A DNA stretch of 64,000 bases from positions 1 through 64,000 of the forward strand of contig NZ_JAFAND010000090.1 of assembly GCF_019232825.1 (NCBI RefSeq), written 5' to 3'. Below are positions 1 to 8,288 of this stretch, piece by piece. Under the pieces are notes generated by a model that made no database searches, was not told the origin of the DNA, and saw only the letters and a list, made by a program, of their open reading frames with translations. The position numbers and the translations under genes are program-made. This DNA is from Paludibacterium sp. (lineage in GTDB: Bacteria; Pseudomonadota; Gammaproteobacteria; Burkholderiales; Chromobacteriaceae). How positions within the stretch are numbered: position 1 is the first letter of the stretch; each line of letters opens with the position of its first letter.

Positions 1-2
1 TG

Positions 3-107
3 AGTTGGGCGTCGATGCCGGTCGATGCCCAGTCGTCGTGGTTATACCTGAAAAACGCCGCGCGCCTGCGCGAGGTGGCGGGATGCTTGGTGTTGACCGC
101 CGATTAA
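3..107 (+). CDS. C-terminal end of an unidentified protein (truncated by window edge)
   Basis: An open frame enters from the left edge and ends at the TAA at 105-107, giving 34 residues (ending CLVLTAD). A GC-rich hairpin follows 17 bp later, which fits the end of a real gene. The fragment is too short to assign a family. The other forward frames also stay open for some distance, so the choice of frame is an inference. Confidence 0.35.
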   Translation, partial: SWASMPVDAQSSWLYLKNAARLREVAGCLVLTAD

Positions 108-124
108 CACCCTAACCTGGAGGC

Positions 125-142
125 GGGGAGCGAACGCTCCCC
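125..142 (+). terminator. Possible terminator hairpin after the partial gene
   Basis: Perfect 7-bp stem GGGGAGC/GCTCCCC with a GAAC loop. No T-run follows, so intrinsic termination is uncertain. Confidence 0.35.
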
Positions 143-147
143 GAACC

Positions 148-290
148 TGGTGTCACCTACTCCCCACTCCCGCATTCAAGACGTTGCCTTTACTCCCGCA
201 GTGGAAGACTGCGCGATCCTGACAGCGGGAGAAACGGCAAAACCTTAACGGCGAGAGTAAAAACCACTCCCCACTCCCTACTCCCTCGCT
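148..290. repeat. Low-complexity ACTCCC-type intergenic repeat
   Basis: The motif ACTCCCCACTCCC appears near 149-162 and again near 264-284, separated by about 100 bp that contain further ACTCCCGC/GCGGGAG arms. The same word reappears as part of an inverted repeat at 4967-5037, so it looks like a dispersed non-coding element and not chance. The right end touches the stop codon of the Nramp-type gene. Confidence 0.5.
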
Positions 291-1927
291 CAGAAGGCGA
301 CGGCAACCTTGTAGATGACCATCGCCATGGCCACCAGCAGGTAGCCGCGCAACACCGCCATCCACAACTTGCTGCGGCCGGTCAGGATCATCGGCTTGAG
401 TTCGGACAGCGCCGGCATCCGCCAGTCGTACAACGTCTGCCGATCGACCCGCGCCGGCAGATCGCCGCGCGCGGTTTCCTCGCGGGCACCCAGGTATTGC
501 AGCGCCACCACCGTCAGCACGCTGGCCACGCCGCCGCCGATGAGAATGGTCAGGATGGTGCGCTCCGAGATATCCGGGAACAGCACCGCCGCGGTCAGGA
601 TGATCGACATCAACACCAGCACCGCCACGATCAGCGCGGTAAACACGTTGGTCAGGCGCGAGTTCACCCACGGGCCGAGCACGTCGCGGTCGTTGCACAA
701 CAGCAGCAAAAATACCGTTGCGCTTGGCAACAATACCCCGGCCAAGGTTTGCACGGCGTTGGTCAACAGCCCGAGCGGCACGCCGGGGATCAGCACCAAG
801 GCGGCGGCGAAGATGATCAGGCCGCAGTACATCGCATAGAAGCCCAACGCATCGGTCGGCTTGCGGTGCAGCGAATGCTTGAGGCTCAACACGTCGCCCA
901 ACGCATAGGCGGTCGACAGCGATACCGCCATGGCGCCGATGATCGAGGCGTCGATCAACGCGACGGCGAACAGCACGCCCGGCAGACGGCCGTAATATTT
1001 GCCCAGGCCGTGCGCGATCGCGCCGGCATCCTGGAAGTTGCCGAACTCCGGCCGGCCCATGAACACTTGGGCGGTAAAGGCGATCATGGCCACCGCGCCG
1101 ATGATGACCAGCACGATGCCGAGCCACAGATCGGCACGTTCGTAACGGATGAAGCGCGGCGTGATGCGCTTGTCGATCACGTAGCTTTGCTGGAAAAACA
1201 ACTGCCAGGGCGCCACCGTGGTGCCGACGATACCGATGATCAACAGCATCACGTCGGACAATTTGCCGCCGGCCGGCATCGAGGGCACCAGAAAGTCATG
1301 CGCCACCTGGCCAAGCGGCGGGTGGATCATCACCAGAATCGGCACCAGCAGCAGGCTGCCGGCCACCAGCACCAACGACACACGCTCGAAGCGGCGGAAG
1401 TCGCCGGTCGAGGCGGAGAACATGATCAGCAAGGCTGCCAAGCCCACGCCCGCCACTTTGGACACCCCAAGGTATTCCATGCCCAGGCTGATGCCGATGA
1501 ACTCGGTGACGATGGTCAGCGCGTTGAGCACGAACAGGTCGATGGCGCTGAAGGCCCCCCAGAATTTGCCGAAGCGCTCCAAAATCAGCCGCGCGTGACC
1601 GACGCGGGTCACCGACCCCAAGCGCAGCACCATTTCCTGGTTGACGTACAGCACAGGAATCAACAGCGCCATCGTCCACAGCAGCGTGGTGCCGTAATTC
1701 TGACCCGCCTGAGTGTAGGTGCTGAAGGCGCCGGCGTCGTTATCGCCCACCATCACGATCAGGCCTGGGCCGATGATGGCCAACAGGGTCTTCAACTTGG
1801 CGAGCCAGCCGTTTCGCGGCGCGGTGTCGTCGTGACGGATGGTGCCCAATGCGCCGCGGATGTCGCCCAAGTGGGCGCTATCCAACACGGCCGCGGCCGC
1901 GTTGATTTCGTTCTTGTTCAAGTCCAT
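290..1927 (-). CDS. Nramp-family divalent metal transporter, NRMT-like (possible Mg2+ importer)
   Basis: A 545-residue multi-spanning membrane protein with the Nramp fold: hydrophobic segments run from about residue 50 to 495, and a soluble tail ends in one more hydrophobic stretch. The first-helix motif that reads DPGN in Mn/Fe transporters is DAGA here (Asp64-Ala-Gly-Ala67). The sixth-helix MPH motif is APW (239-241), so the soft-metal methionine is absent. Established knowledge: this loss pattern is described for Nramp-related magnesium transporters, which still need the helix-1 aspartate. The start at 1927 was chosen because a GGGGGGAAGG ribosome-binding sequence sits just upstream; an in-frame ATG 29 codons earlier lacks one. 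The gene has a long leader and is divergent from the lysozyme-inhibitor gene. Transport of Mg2+ rather than Mn2+ is an inference. Confidence 0.85.
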   Translation of the reverse strand: MDLNKNEINAAAAVLDSAHLGDIRGALGTIRHDDTAPRNGWLAKLKTLLAIIGPGLIVMVGDNDAGAFSTYTQAGQNYGTTLLWTMALLIPVLYVNQEMVLRLGSVTRVGHARLILERFGKFWGAFSAIDLFVLNALTIVTEFIGISLGMEYLGVSKVAGVGLAALLIMFSASTGDFRRFERVSLVLVAGSLLLVPILVMIHPPLGQVAHDFLVPSMPAGGKLSDVMLLIIGIVGTTVAPWQLFFQQSYVIDKRITPRFIRYERADLWLGIVLVIIGAVAMIAFTAQVFMGRPEFGNFQDAGAIAHGLGKYYGRLPGVLFAVALIDASIIGAMAVSLSTAYALGDVLSLKHSLHRKPTDALGFYAMYCGLIIFAAALVLIPGVPLGLLTNAVQTLAGVLLPSATVFLLLLCNDRDVLGPWVNSRLTNVFTALIVAVLVLMSIILTAAVLFPDISERTILTILIGGGVASVLTVVALQYLGAREETARGDLPARVDRQTLYDWRMPALSELKPMILTGRSKLWMAVLRGYLLVAMAMVIYKVAVAF

Positions 1928-2348
1928 TTTCCTTCCCCCCGATTTTGGCGGCGACGATGGCGCGACGATGGAAAAACGGCCAAACAAGCTTCCGTTCGCC
2001 GCTCCCGGCATCAAACCGGATGTGGAGAATGGAAGCCCGGCGACCCATCATCGATCCGAGGCCGGCGCACGGCCACGTCGAATAGACGACACGCGTCTAT
2101 CCCGACGGATAGATAACAGCGATCCGAAGCTGGTAAAACCCAATTGGTAGAGCGTGCTAGGGATATTGCAGCCGGTCATGACGACCGGTACTCGAAGCGC
2201 GCTAACCCGTTGTAGCGAGTCAGCGGCAGGGGACGAAAGACCCGGTGTGCTTAACTCGCCAGTACTTCGCTGGCCCAAGCCAGCATGCAACTCTGGGAAC
2301 TACTGCCCACGTCGGAGCCCTTATGTCATTGATAACGGTGGAATTATA
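1928..2348 (-). promoter_or_regulatory. Promoter and ~400-nt structured leader of the Nramp-type gene
   Basis: On the minus strand a perfect -10 box TATAAT lies at 2348-2343, placing a likely start of transcription near 2336. About 400 nt then precede the start codon. That RNA has several self-complementary arms: GCTGG/CCAGC (2286-2271), GCGAGT/ACTCGC enclosing the 2260-2212 region, and CCGGTC/GACCGG (2188-2172). I compared it mentally with M-box, yybP-ykoY and ykkC consensus words and found no convincing match. A cis-regulatory RNA is an inference from length, position and hairpins. Confidence 0.4.
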
Positions 2349-2441
2349 GCTATAGGTAAACTATTTGAGAAGCCCTTTAATTAATAATTTACATCGTCAT
2401 AGCGATGCGATTGGTTATCAATATGGTACGGGGAACATACA

Positions 2442-2906
2442 ATGAGACGTTGGCTATTACTATTTTGCTGCGTGCTGGCGCCAGTTAGGCTCTGGGCCGG
2501 CGAACCCGGAAACATGCCGTTGAAAATGCGCTTGGACACCGGCCAGACGCTGGTCGTGGCGGAAGGGGAAGGCGAGGCACGCTCACTCGGCAGCTACAGC
2601 ATCCGGCTCTATCAGGCCGCGCCGGCTGCCGACGATACCACCTTTTTTCAATACGGCATGATCCGGCCGCGCGACGGTTTCCTGCAGGGCATCAACCTGC
2701 TGCGCCTGCCGCAGTACGACACGCGTCTGGTGGTCGTGGTGATGCAAAGCGCCGGCACCGGCAGCTATCTGGCGGCCGATGCCTATTTGCCGGCGCCGGA
2801 TCATCTGACGCTGGTGCGCTGCGTGCGCGGCATCCCGCCGCGGGCGGACTTGGGCGAGGCGCTGCGCCAGGCCCCGAGTGCCGACGTATCCTGCGTCACG
2901 CCTTGA
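2442..2906 (+). CDS. pliI: PliI-like periplasmic inhibitor of i-type lysozyme
   Basis: A 154-residue protein with a signal peptide of about 19 residues (MRRWLL..., cleavage after LWA). The mature part has the PliI features GSYSIRLY, IRPRDG and SAGTGSYLAADAY, the last corresponding to the S-G-x-x-Y lysozyme-binding loop of this family. The two cysteines near the C-terminus could form a disulfide in the periplasm. PliI proteins protect Gram-negative bacteria against invertebrate-type lysozyme. The gene is monocistronic and its last 11 bp overlap the end of the convergent MFS gene. Family assignment rests on remembered motifs; another beta-sheet lysozyme inhibitor is the main alternative. Confidence 0.6.
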   Translation: MRRWLLLFCCVLAPVRLWAGEPGNMPLKMRLDTGQTLVVAEGEGEARSLGSYSIRLYQAAPAADDTTFFQYGMIRPRDGFLQGINLLRLPQYDTRLVVVVMQSAGTGSYLAADAYLPAPDHLTLVRCVRGIPPRADLGEALRQAPSADVSCVTP

Positions 2907-4086
2907 ACGCATGCCGTCTGGATGCCAAAAAGCGGCCGGCCGGCGCGATCAGCACGCAGATGACCAACATCGCCAGCGGCTGATACTGCAAACTGGGCAC
3001 GAAGCACAAGCTGAGCGCGCCCATGCCGGCGGCAATCAACAAGTAATACTTCAAGCCCAGCAGCGCGCCGGCCGTCCCTTGTTCCGCGCGGTATTCGTGC
3101 AGCGCGTCGGCCATCAGATTGGGAACGGCGAAGCTGAAGCCCACCGTGACGACCCCCTGCATCAGAATCAAGCCCGTGGCGGCCGTGCCGCCGGACAGCA
3201 GGCTCAGCGCCAGCCATTGCCCCAGGCAGCCGGCCAGGCTCAAGCGCCAGCCGAGCTGAATCTGCCGGTAGCTGCCTCGCAACGGTTGCAGACTGCGGTT
3301 GAGCCAGGCTCCCCACAGGCCCCCGATCGCGATCACGAGTCCGCTGACCCCGAACACCCAGCCTGGCATCTGCAACGTCGCCAGGGTAAAGGGCGCCAGC
3401 GTGTAATAGCCGAACAGCAGAATATTGAAACCCGCGACCTTCCAAGCCGTGGCCAACACATGACGGTCGCTGCGGGTGCGGCGCCATACCTGGACATAGC
3501 CGGTATTACCCGTATCGCCCTGCGGCCGAGTTTCGCGCCCCCAGACGAAGCTAGCCAGAATCAGCAGCAGCGCCAACGCGCAGACGAATAGGAAGACGCC
3601 ATGAATCCCATGCGCGCCGACGAGCCAAGCGCCCAGTGTCGGTCCAATCGCCGGCGACAGCGCCAACACGCCGCCCACGAGCGAGAACACCGCGGCCAGG
3701 CGCGGGCCGTGATACAGGTCGCGCAGCATGGTCTGGATCACGATCGACCCGGCGCTGGCGCCGAAGGTCAATAGTGCGCGCGAGAGCAGCAGCAGGGTGA
3801 AGGTCGGCGCGAACCAGGTCAGAACAGCGCCCAGCCCATAGCAGAGGAGCGCCGCCAACAGCGCGGGACGGCGCCCCCAACGGTCCGACAACCGGCCCCA
3901 ACATACGACCCCCAAGGCAAAGGCCAAGAAGTCGACACTGACCGTCCACTGCGCGGCGGCGGCCGAAACGTGGAAATAGGCCGCAATGCCGGGCAGCGCC
4001 GGCGCATACAAGGTTTCGCTCAGTTGCGGAAACGCCAGCAGCAGAACCAGCAGGATCAGCGGCGGCGCGGTTTGGCGGCTAGACAT
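2896..4086 (-). CDS. MFS drug-resistance transporter, Bcr/CflA-like
   Basis: A 396-residue inner-membrane carrier with twelve hydrophobic segments. The loop after helix 2 carries the MFS signature G-R-L-S-D-R-W-G-R-R near residue 64, and helix 5 has the drug:H+ antiporter pattern ...GGVLALSPAIGPTLGAWL. The N-terminus (LSETLYAPALPGIAAYF) is typical of Bcr/CflA proteins, which export bicyclomycin, sulfonamides or small metabolites. An AraC regulator starts 97 bp away on the opposite strand, the usual arrangement for a regulator controlling the neighbouring pump. The 3' end overlaps pliI by 11 bp, tail to tail. The substrate cannot be told from sequence. Confidence 0.85.
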   Translation of the reverse strand: MSSRQTAPPLILLVLLLAFPQLSETLYAPALPGIAAYFHVSAAAAQWTVSVDFLAFALGVVCWGRLSDRWGRRPALLAALLCYGLGAVLTWFAPTFTLLLLSRALLTFGASAGSIVIQTMLRDLYHGPRLAAVFSLVGGVLALSPAIGPTLGAWLVGAHGIHGVFLFVCALALLLILASFVWGRETRPQGDTGNTGYVQVWRRTRSDRHVLATAWKVAGFNILLFGYYTLAPFTLATLQMPGWVFGVSGLVIAIGGLWGAWLNRSLQPLRGSYRQIQLGWRLSLAGCLGQWLALSLLSGGTAATGLILMQGVVTVGFSFAVPNLMADALHEYRAEQGTAGALLGLKYYLLIAAGMGALSLCFVPSLQYQPLAMLVICVLIAPAGRFLASRRHAFKA

Positions 4087-4182
4087 GGGGTTTCTCCTGA
4101 TGAAAGTCAGGAGGCCAGTCTATCGGCGGCGTGATGGCTATACTGGCGACATAAGCCATAAAACCATCGAGAAGGTGACAAC

Positions 4183-4983
4183 ATGGCCCATTTTGCCCCC
4201 GGCGCGGCGCCGGATCCCGATCAGTGCCCCTACGACATACTCGGCATGGCGATCGACTCGCCAGCCGCGCACGACTCGGGCGCACACTGTCATCAGCAGG
4301 CGCTGCTGATGTACTGCACCCGCGGCGTGTTGGAGATTCAGATTGGGGAACGCTATTGTCTGTTGCCGCCGACGCTGGCCGCTTGGATTCCCGCCGGCTT
4401 GCCGCACAGCGCGCGCGCCAGCAAGCCCTATTCCTATCGCAGCCTTTACTTCAAGCCGGATCTGCTGACGGGATTGCCGGCTTACGGCACGGTGCTCGGC
4501 ATCAATGCCTTGTCGCGCGAGGTCATCGTGCGCATTGCCGAATGGCCGCTGGCGCCGCCGGACGGCCCGCTGCTGCGGCTGATGCAGGTGTTGGCGGATG
4601 AACTGCGGCTAGCGCCTGAACAAGCGCTGAGTTTGCCGTTGCCGCAGGACCGTCGGCTGGTCAAGCTGTGCGAACGGTTGCTGGCCGATCCGGGCGACCC
4701 GGCCACGTTGGATGCACTGGCCGTATCGGTGGGGGCCAGCCGCAAAACCATCCACCGGCTGTTCGTGCAGCAAACCGGCTTGCACTTCGCCGCCTGGCGG
4801 CAACAACTGCGCATCATGAACGCGCGCAAGCGGCTGGAAGAGGGCGAGCCGGTAGGCCGTGTGGCGGCGGATCTGGGCTATGCGCAGGAAAGCGCCTTCA
4901 TTGCCATGTTCCGCAAAGCGACCGGCATCACGCCCGGCCGGCTGCGCCGCGGCGCATCGAATGGAAGCGGGAGCAGGGAGTAG
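4183..4983 (+). CDS. AraC-family transcriptional regulator, divergent from MFS pump
   Basis: A 266-residue cytoplasmic regulator. Residues ~20-100 form an AraC-type cupin sensor (GVLEIQIGERYCLLPPTLAAWIPAG region). The C-terminal ~100 residues hold two helix-turn-helix motifs: LDALAVSVGASRKTIHRLF, and VGRVAADLGYAQESAFIAMF followed by RKATGITPGRLRR, the AraC signature. It probably binds the 97-bp divergent region and responds to a substrate of the pump. The last codons run into a low-complexity inverted repeat (4967-5037), so the natural C-terminus may have been altered by that element. Confidence 0.88.
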   Translation: MAHFAPGAAPDPDQCPYDILGMAIDSPAAHDSGAHCHQQALLMYCTRGVLEIQIGERYCLLPPTLAAWIPAGLPHSARASKPYSYRSLYFKPDLLTGLPAYGTVLGINALSREVIVRIAEWPLAPPDGPLLRLMQVLADELRLAPEQALSLPLPQDRRLVKLCERLLADPGDPATLDALAVSVGASRKTIHRLFVQQTGLHFAAWRQQLRIMNARKRLEEGEPVGRVAADLGYAQESAFIAMFRKATGITPGRLRRGASNGSGSRE

Positions 4984-5037
4984 GGAGTCGATGGGTTGGG
5001 TTTTCCGACTCCCCACTCCCCACCCTCTACTCCCGCG
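4967..5037. repeat. Imperfect inverted repeat of GGGAGT/ACTCCC words overlapping a gene end
   Basis: Left arm (4967-4990) reads GCGGGAGCAGGGAGTAGGGA...; right arm (5007-5037) is its imperfect reverse complement, with 16 nt between. It covers the stop codon of the AraC gene and ends 5 bp from the stop of the convergent ABC ATPase, so it may work as a bidirectional terminator. The same words occur at 148-290. Confidence 0.55.
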
Positions 5038-5041
5038 GCAA

Positions 5042-6337
5042 TTAAGCCACATCCTCCAAGCCGAACATTTCCGCCTGATCGTCGTAGGAGAAGATTTCGC
5101 CGTAACGGCCCCAGTTGATCACCGAATCGAGCGTTTCTTCCGCGGCTTCGTCACTCAAATAATCCTCCAGCTCCTGCTTGAAGCGGTCGCGCGGCGCGCG
5201 CTGTTTCGGCCGCTCGTTGAGCACCTGTTTGATGTGCGCCGCCAACGGCACCCCGCGCAACAGGCAATCGGCGAACAGCTGCTTGCGCTCTTGCGTGCCG
5301 AAATCGGAGTATTGCCGGCCATAGTAGGTCAGCGTGATGTCGCCTTCGGACATGTCGGCGAGCCCCAGGTGCTGCAACAGCTCGGCCACCGGGAATAGAT
5401 CGTCGACCTCCATGTGCAGCTGCTGGGCGATTTCCGGCATGTCGGCGCGGCCGTTGTACGGCGCCGCGGCCACGGTCTCGATCAGGCCGGCGATCAGGTT
5501 GGTCGACACCTGCGGCAGCCAGCTCTTGAGCTCCAGCCCCATTTTGCGCTGCGCGTCGGCCTGCGGCCGGCGCGTCATCTTGGCGTAGATGTCGTCGACG
5601 AACTGGCGGAACGCCGGATCGAGACGGTTGCGCGGGTGGGCGAACGGCACGGTGACTTCGGAGATCACCCGGCCGGGATTGGACGACAGCAATAGGATGC
5701 GGTCGCACATGAACACCGCCTCCTCGATATTGTGGGTCACGATCAGGATCGACTTGATCGGCAAGCCGCCCTCGTTCCACAAATCGAGCAAATCGGTGCG
5801 CAGCGTTTCGGCGGTCAACACGTCGAGCGCCGAGAACGGTTCATCCATCAGCATCAGCGTCGGGTTGACCACCAGCGCGCGGGCGAAGCCGACCCGCTGG
5901 CGCATCCCGCCCGACAGCTCGCGCGGGTAGGCGCTTTCGAACCCGTCAAGACCGATCAGGTCGATCGCCTTGAGCGCGCGCTCGCGCCGCTCTTTCGCCG
6001 GCACGCCGAGCGCCTCCAGCCCCGCCTCGACGTTTTCCAGCACCGTGAGCCAAGGAAACAGCGCAAAGGTCTGGAACACCATGGCCACGCCTTCGACTGG
6101 ACCGGCGACCGGACGGCCGCAGTAATTGACCTCGCCGTCGGTGGCCGGAATCAATCCGGCGATAATGCGCAGCAGCGTGGATTTTCCCGAACCGGAGCGG
6201 CCGAGCAGGCCGACGATCTCGCCTTCCTTGAGCGTCACGTTGACGCCGTCGAGCACCTTGAGTTCACCCTGCGCCTTTTCGAACCCGCAGCACACTTCAC
6301 GGGCGTCGAGGATGGTTGCATTGCTGTGGTTTTCCAT
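5042..6337 (-). CDS. ABC transporter ATPase, nitrate/sulfonate type, with C-terminal AAA-associated domain
   Basis: A 431-residue cytoplasmic ATPase. The first ~260 residues are a complete nucleotide-binding domain: Walker A GRSGSGKST, signature LSGGMRQR, Walker B LMLMDEPF and the switch histidine in IVTHN. Another ~170 residues follow, as in the AAA-associated C-terminal domain found on some NitT/TauT-class ATPases. It follows the permease gene by 30 bp and surely works with it. The ATG at 6337 is preferred over a GTG three codons earlier because AGAAG lies 10 nt upstream. No substrate-binding protein is adjacent, so the substrate is unknown. Confidence 0.88.
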   Translation of the reverse strand: MENHSNATILDAREVCCGFEKAQGELKVLDGVNVTLKEGEIVGLLGRSGSGKSTLLRIIAGLIPATDGEVNYCGRPVAGPVEGVAMVFQTFALFPWLTVLENVEAGLEALGVPAKERRERALKAIDLIGLDGFESAYPRELSGGMRQRVGFARALVVNPTLMLMDEPFSALDVLTAETLRTDLLDLWNEGGLPIKSILIVTHNIEEAVFMCDRILLLSSNPGRVISEVTVPFAHPRNRLDPAFRQFVDDIYAKMTRRPQADAQRKMGLELKSWLPQVSTNLIAGLIETVAAAPYNGRADMPEIAQQLHMEVDDLFPVAELLQHLGLADMSEGDITLTYYGRQYSDFGTQERKQLFADCLLRGVPLAAHIKQVLNERPKQRAPRDRFKQELEDYLSDEAAEETLDSVINWGRYGEIFSYDDQAEMFGLEDVA

Positions 6338-6367
6338 GAGTCTCACTCTTCTACAGTCAGCCGCGGG

Positions 6368-8098
6368 TCAACGCAGGTGGTTTTCGGCATAAGCGTACAT
6401 CGGCCGCCACAACAGGCGGTTGAACAGCACCACGAACAGCGACATCGTGGCGATGCCGAGAATGATGCGCGGGAAATCCCCCGCGGCGGTCGTTTCGGCA
6501 ATGTAGGCGCCCAAGCCGTGCGCCTTGAGTTTAACGTCGCCCCATTGCACCAGCTCCGAGACGATGCTGGCGTTCCAGGCGCCGCCCGAGGCCGTGATGG
6601 CGCCGGTCACGTAGTAAGGGAAAATGCCCGGCAGAATGACCTTACGCCACCATTGCCAGCCGCGGATGCGGAAGTTGGCCGCCGCCTCGCGGAAATCGTT
6701 GGGGAAGGCAGAGGCGCCGGCGATGACGTTGAACAGGATATACCACTGCGTACCCAGCACGATCAGCGGCGACAGCCAGATATCCACGTTGGCGTGGAAA
6801 TGCACGATGCCAACGACGAACACCGGAAACAGCAGGTTGGCCGGGAAAGCGGCCAAGAACTGCGCCAACGGCTGAATCTTCTCCGCCAGCCGCGGCCGCA
6901 AGCCGATCAGCACGCCGAGCGGCACCCATACGACAGAGGCGAGCACAATGAGCAGCAGCACGCGCACGAGCGTGATGAGCCCCAGGATCTGGACGTGCCA
7001 GACGTCCTGCCAGCTAACGCCGGAGGCGACGTAGCTGATCACCCGCCAAGCCAGCGAACAGGTGCCGACGATGACGAGCACGGCCCACAGCACGTCGGCC
7101 AGCCGGCTCATCGCCGGCGATGCCGGCTTGGTCGCCGCCGGCATCGGCAGCCTGAACGGCGAGCGCGCCATGGCGCGCAGCAGGGCGCCCAGCGGCTGGA
7201 ACAGCTTTTGAATCAGCCGCGTGCGGCGCACCAGGTCGAGCAGCCACGACTCGGGCTCGTTCTGCGAACTGGTGTCCTCCATGCGGAACTTGTCGGCCCA
7301 CGCGACCAGCGGCCGGAACAGAAACTGGTCATAGGCCAGAATCACCAGCGTCATGGCGAGAATGACCCAGCCCACGGCGCTGAGGTTGCGCTCGGCGATC
7401 GCTTGCGCCAGGTAGGCCCCGATGCCGGGCAGGGTGACGGTGTTGTTGCCGACCGTGATCGCCTCGGACGCCACGACGAAGAACCAGCCGCCGGACATGC
7501 TCATCATCATGTTCCAGATCAGGCCGGGCATGGAGAAGGGCACCTCGAGCTTCCAAAAGCGCTGCCAGCCGGTCAGCTGGAAGCCGCGCGACACCTCGAC
7601 CAAATCGCGCGGCACCGTGCGCAGCGATTGGTAGAAGCTGAAGGTCATGTTCCAGGCTTGGCTGGTGAAGATGGCGAAGATCGCCGCGCACTCGGCGCCG
7701 AGCACCCGCCCCGGAAACAGCGCGATGAAAAAGGTCACGGTGAACGAAATGTAGCCCAGCACCGGCACCGACTGCAGGATGTCCAGAATCGGGATCAGCA
7801 CCTTCTCTGCCCGGCGGCTCTTGGCGGCCAGCGTACCGTACACCAGCGTGAACACGAGCGAGGCCAGCATGGCCGCCAGCATGCGCAAAATCGTGCGCAG
7901 CGAATACGCCGGCAGACTAGCGGGGTCGAGCGAGATGACTTGGGTCTTCAGCGTGGCCATCGGCGCCATGGTCTGATGAAACCCCGTGCTGCCGAGCACG
8001 ATGACGCACAAAATCAGCGGGAAGGCGACAAAGTCCCAGCGGTTGGGCAGCAGACGCCGCGCGGAGGCATTGAAGAGGGGCGGCAGAATCATGCGCAT
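6368..8098 (-). CDS. ABC transporter permease, two permease domains fused
   Basis: A 576-residue membrane protein made of two BPD_transp_1 (NitT/TauT-like) permease domains in tandem, about residues 25-275 and 330-570, joined by a charged linker (...DKFRMEDTSSQNEPESW). Each half has its own coupling-helix EAA-type motif: EVSRGFQLTGWQRFWK and EAAANFRIRGWQWWRK. One chain can therefore replace the usual permease homodimer. A good ribosome-binding site (GGGAG) precedes the ATG. It is the first gene of a two-gene operon with the ATPase. The first domain has an unusually long extracytoplasmic loop between its first two hydrophobic segments. Confidence 0.88.
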   Translation of the reverse strand: MRMILPPLFNASARRLLPNRWDFVAFPLILCVIVLGSTGFHQTMAPMATLKTQVISLDPASLPAYSLRTILRMLAAMLASLVFTLVYGTLAAKSRRAEKVLIPILDILQSVPVLGYISFTVTFFIALFPGRVLGAECAAIFAIFTSQAWNMTFSFYQSLRTVPRDLVEVSRGFQLTGWQRFWKLEVPFSMPGLIWNMMMSMSGGWFFVVASEAITVGNNTVTLPGIGAYLAQAIAERNLSAVGWVILAMTLVILAYDQFLFRPLVAWADKFRMEDTSSQNEPESWLLDLVRRTRLIQKLFQPLGALLRAMARSPFRLPMPAATKPASPAMSRLADVLWAVLVIVGTCSLAWRVISYVASGVSWQDVWHVQILGLITLVRVLLLIVLASVVWVPLGVLIGLRPRLAEKIQPLAQFLAAFPANLLFPVFVVGIVHFHANVDIWLSPLIVLGTQWYILFNVIAGASAFPNDFREAAANFRIRGWQWWRKVILPGIFPYYVTGAITASGGAWNASIVSELVQWGDVKLKAHGLGAYIAETTAAGDFPRIILGIATMSLFVVLFNRLLWRPMYAYAENHLR

Positions 8099-8222
8099 CG
8101 GCCAGCTCCCGTCGAGTGGTTATACATAGACGCCTCAGATAGCAAGGTTGTACGACACCAAGGCAAAGCGCCCCAGGCTCGCCAGTCTAGCGCGCTTTGA
8201 TGACAATTCAGCGCGGCCAAGC

Positions 8223-8251
8223 AAAAACGGGCCGGCGTCGATCGCCGGCCC
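8223..8251 (-). terminator. Rho-independent terminator of the efflux operon
   Basis: On the minus strand: 9-bp stem GGGCCGGCG/CGCCGGCCC with an ATCGA loop, followed by GTTTTTGC. It lies 38 bp after the stop codon of the outer-membrane factor gene. Confidence 0.85.
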
Positions 8252-8288
8252 GCTATTCTCGCCGATTGGCGCGTCGCAGAAAACCCCG

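Noticed and set aside
497-2116. 539-residue plus-strand frame opposite the Nramp gene
   Set aside because: His/Gln/Arg-rich shadow without recognisable features.
1928-2348. Assignment of the leader to M-box, yybP-ykoY or ykkC riboswitches
   Set aside because: The characteristic conserved words of those classes were not found in order; only generic hairpins are seen.
5732-8200. 822-residue plus-strand frame opposite the ABC genes
   Set aside because: Same type of antisense shadow; the minus strand encodes well-conserved ABC proteins.
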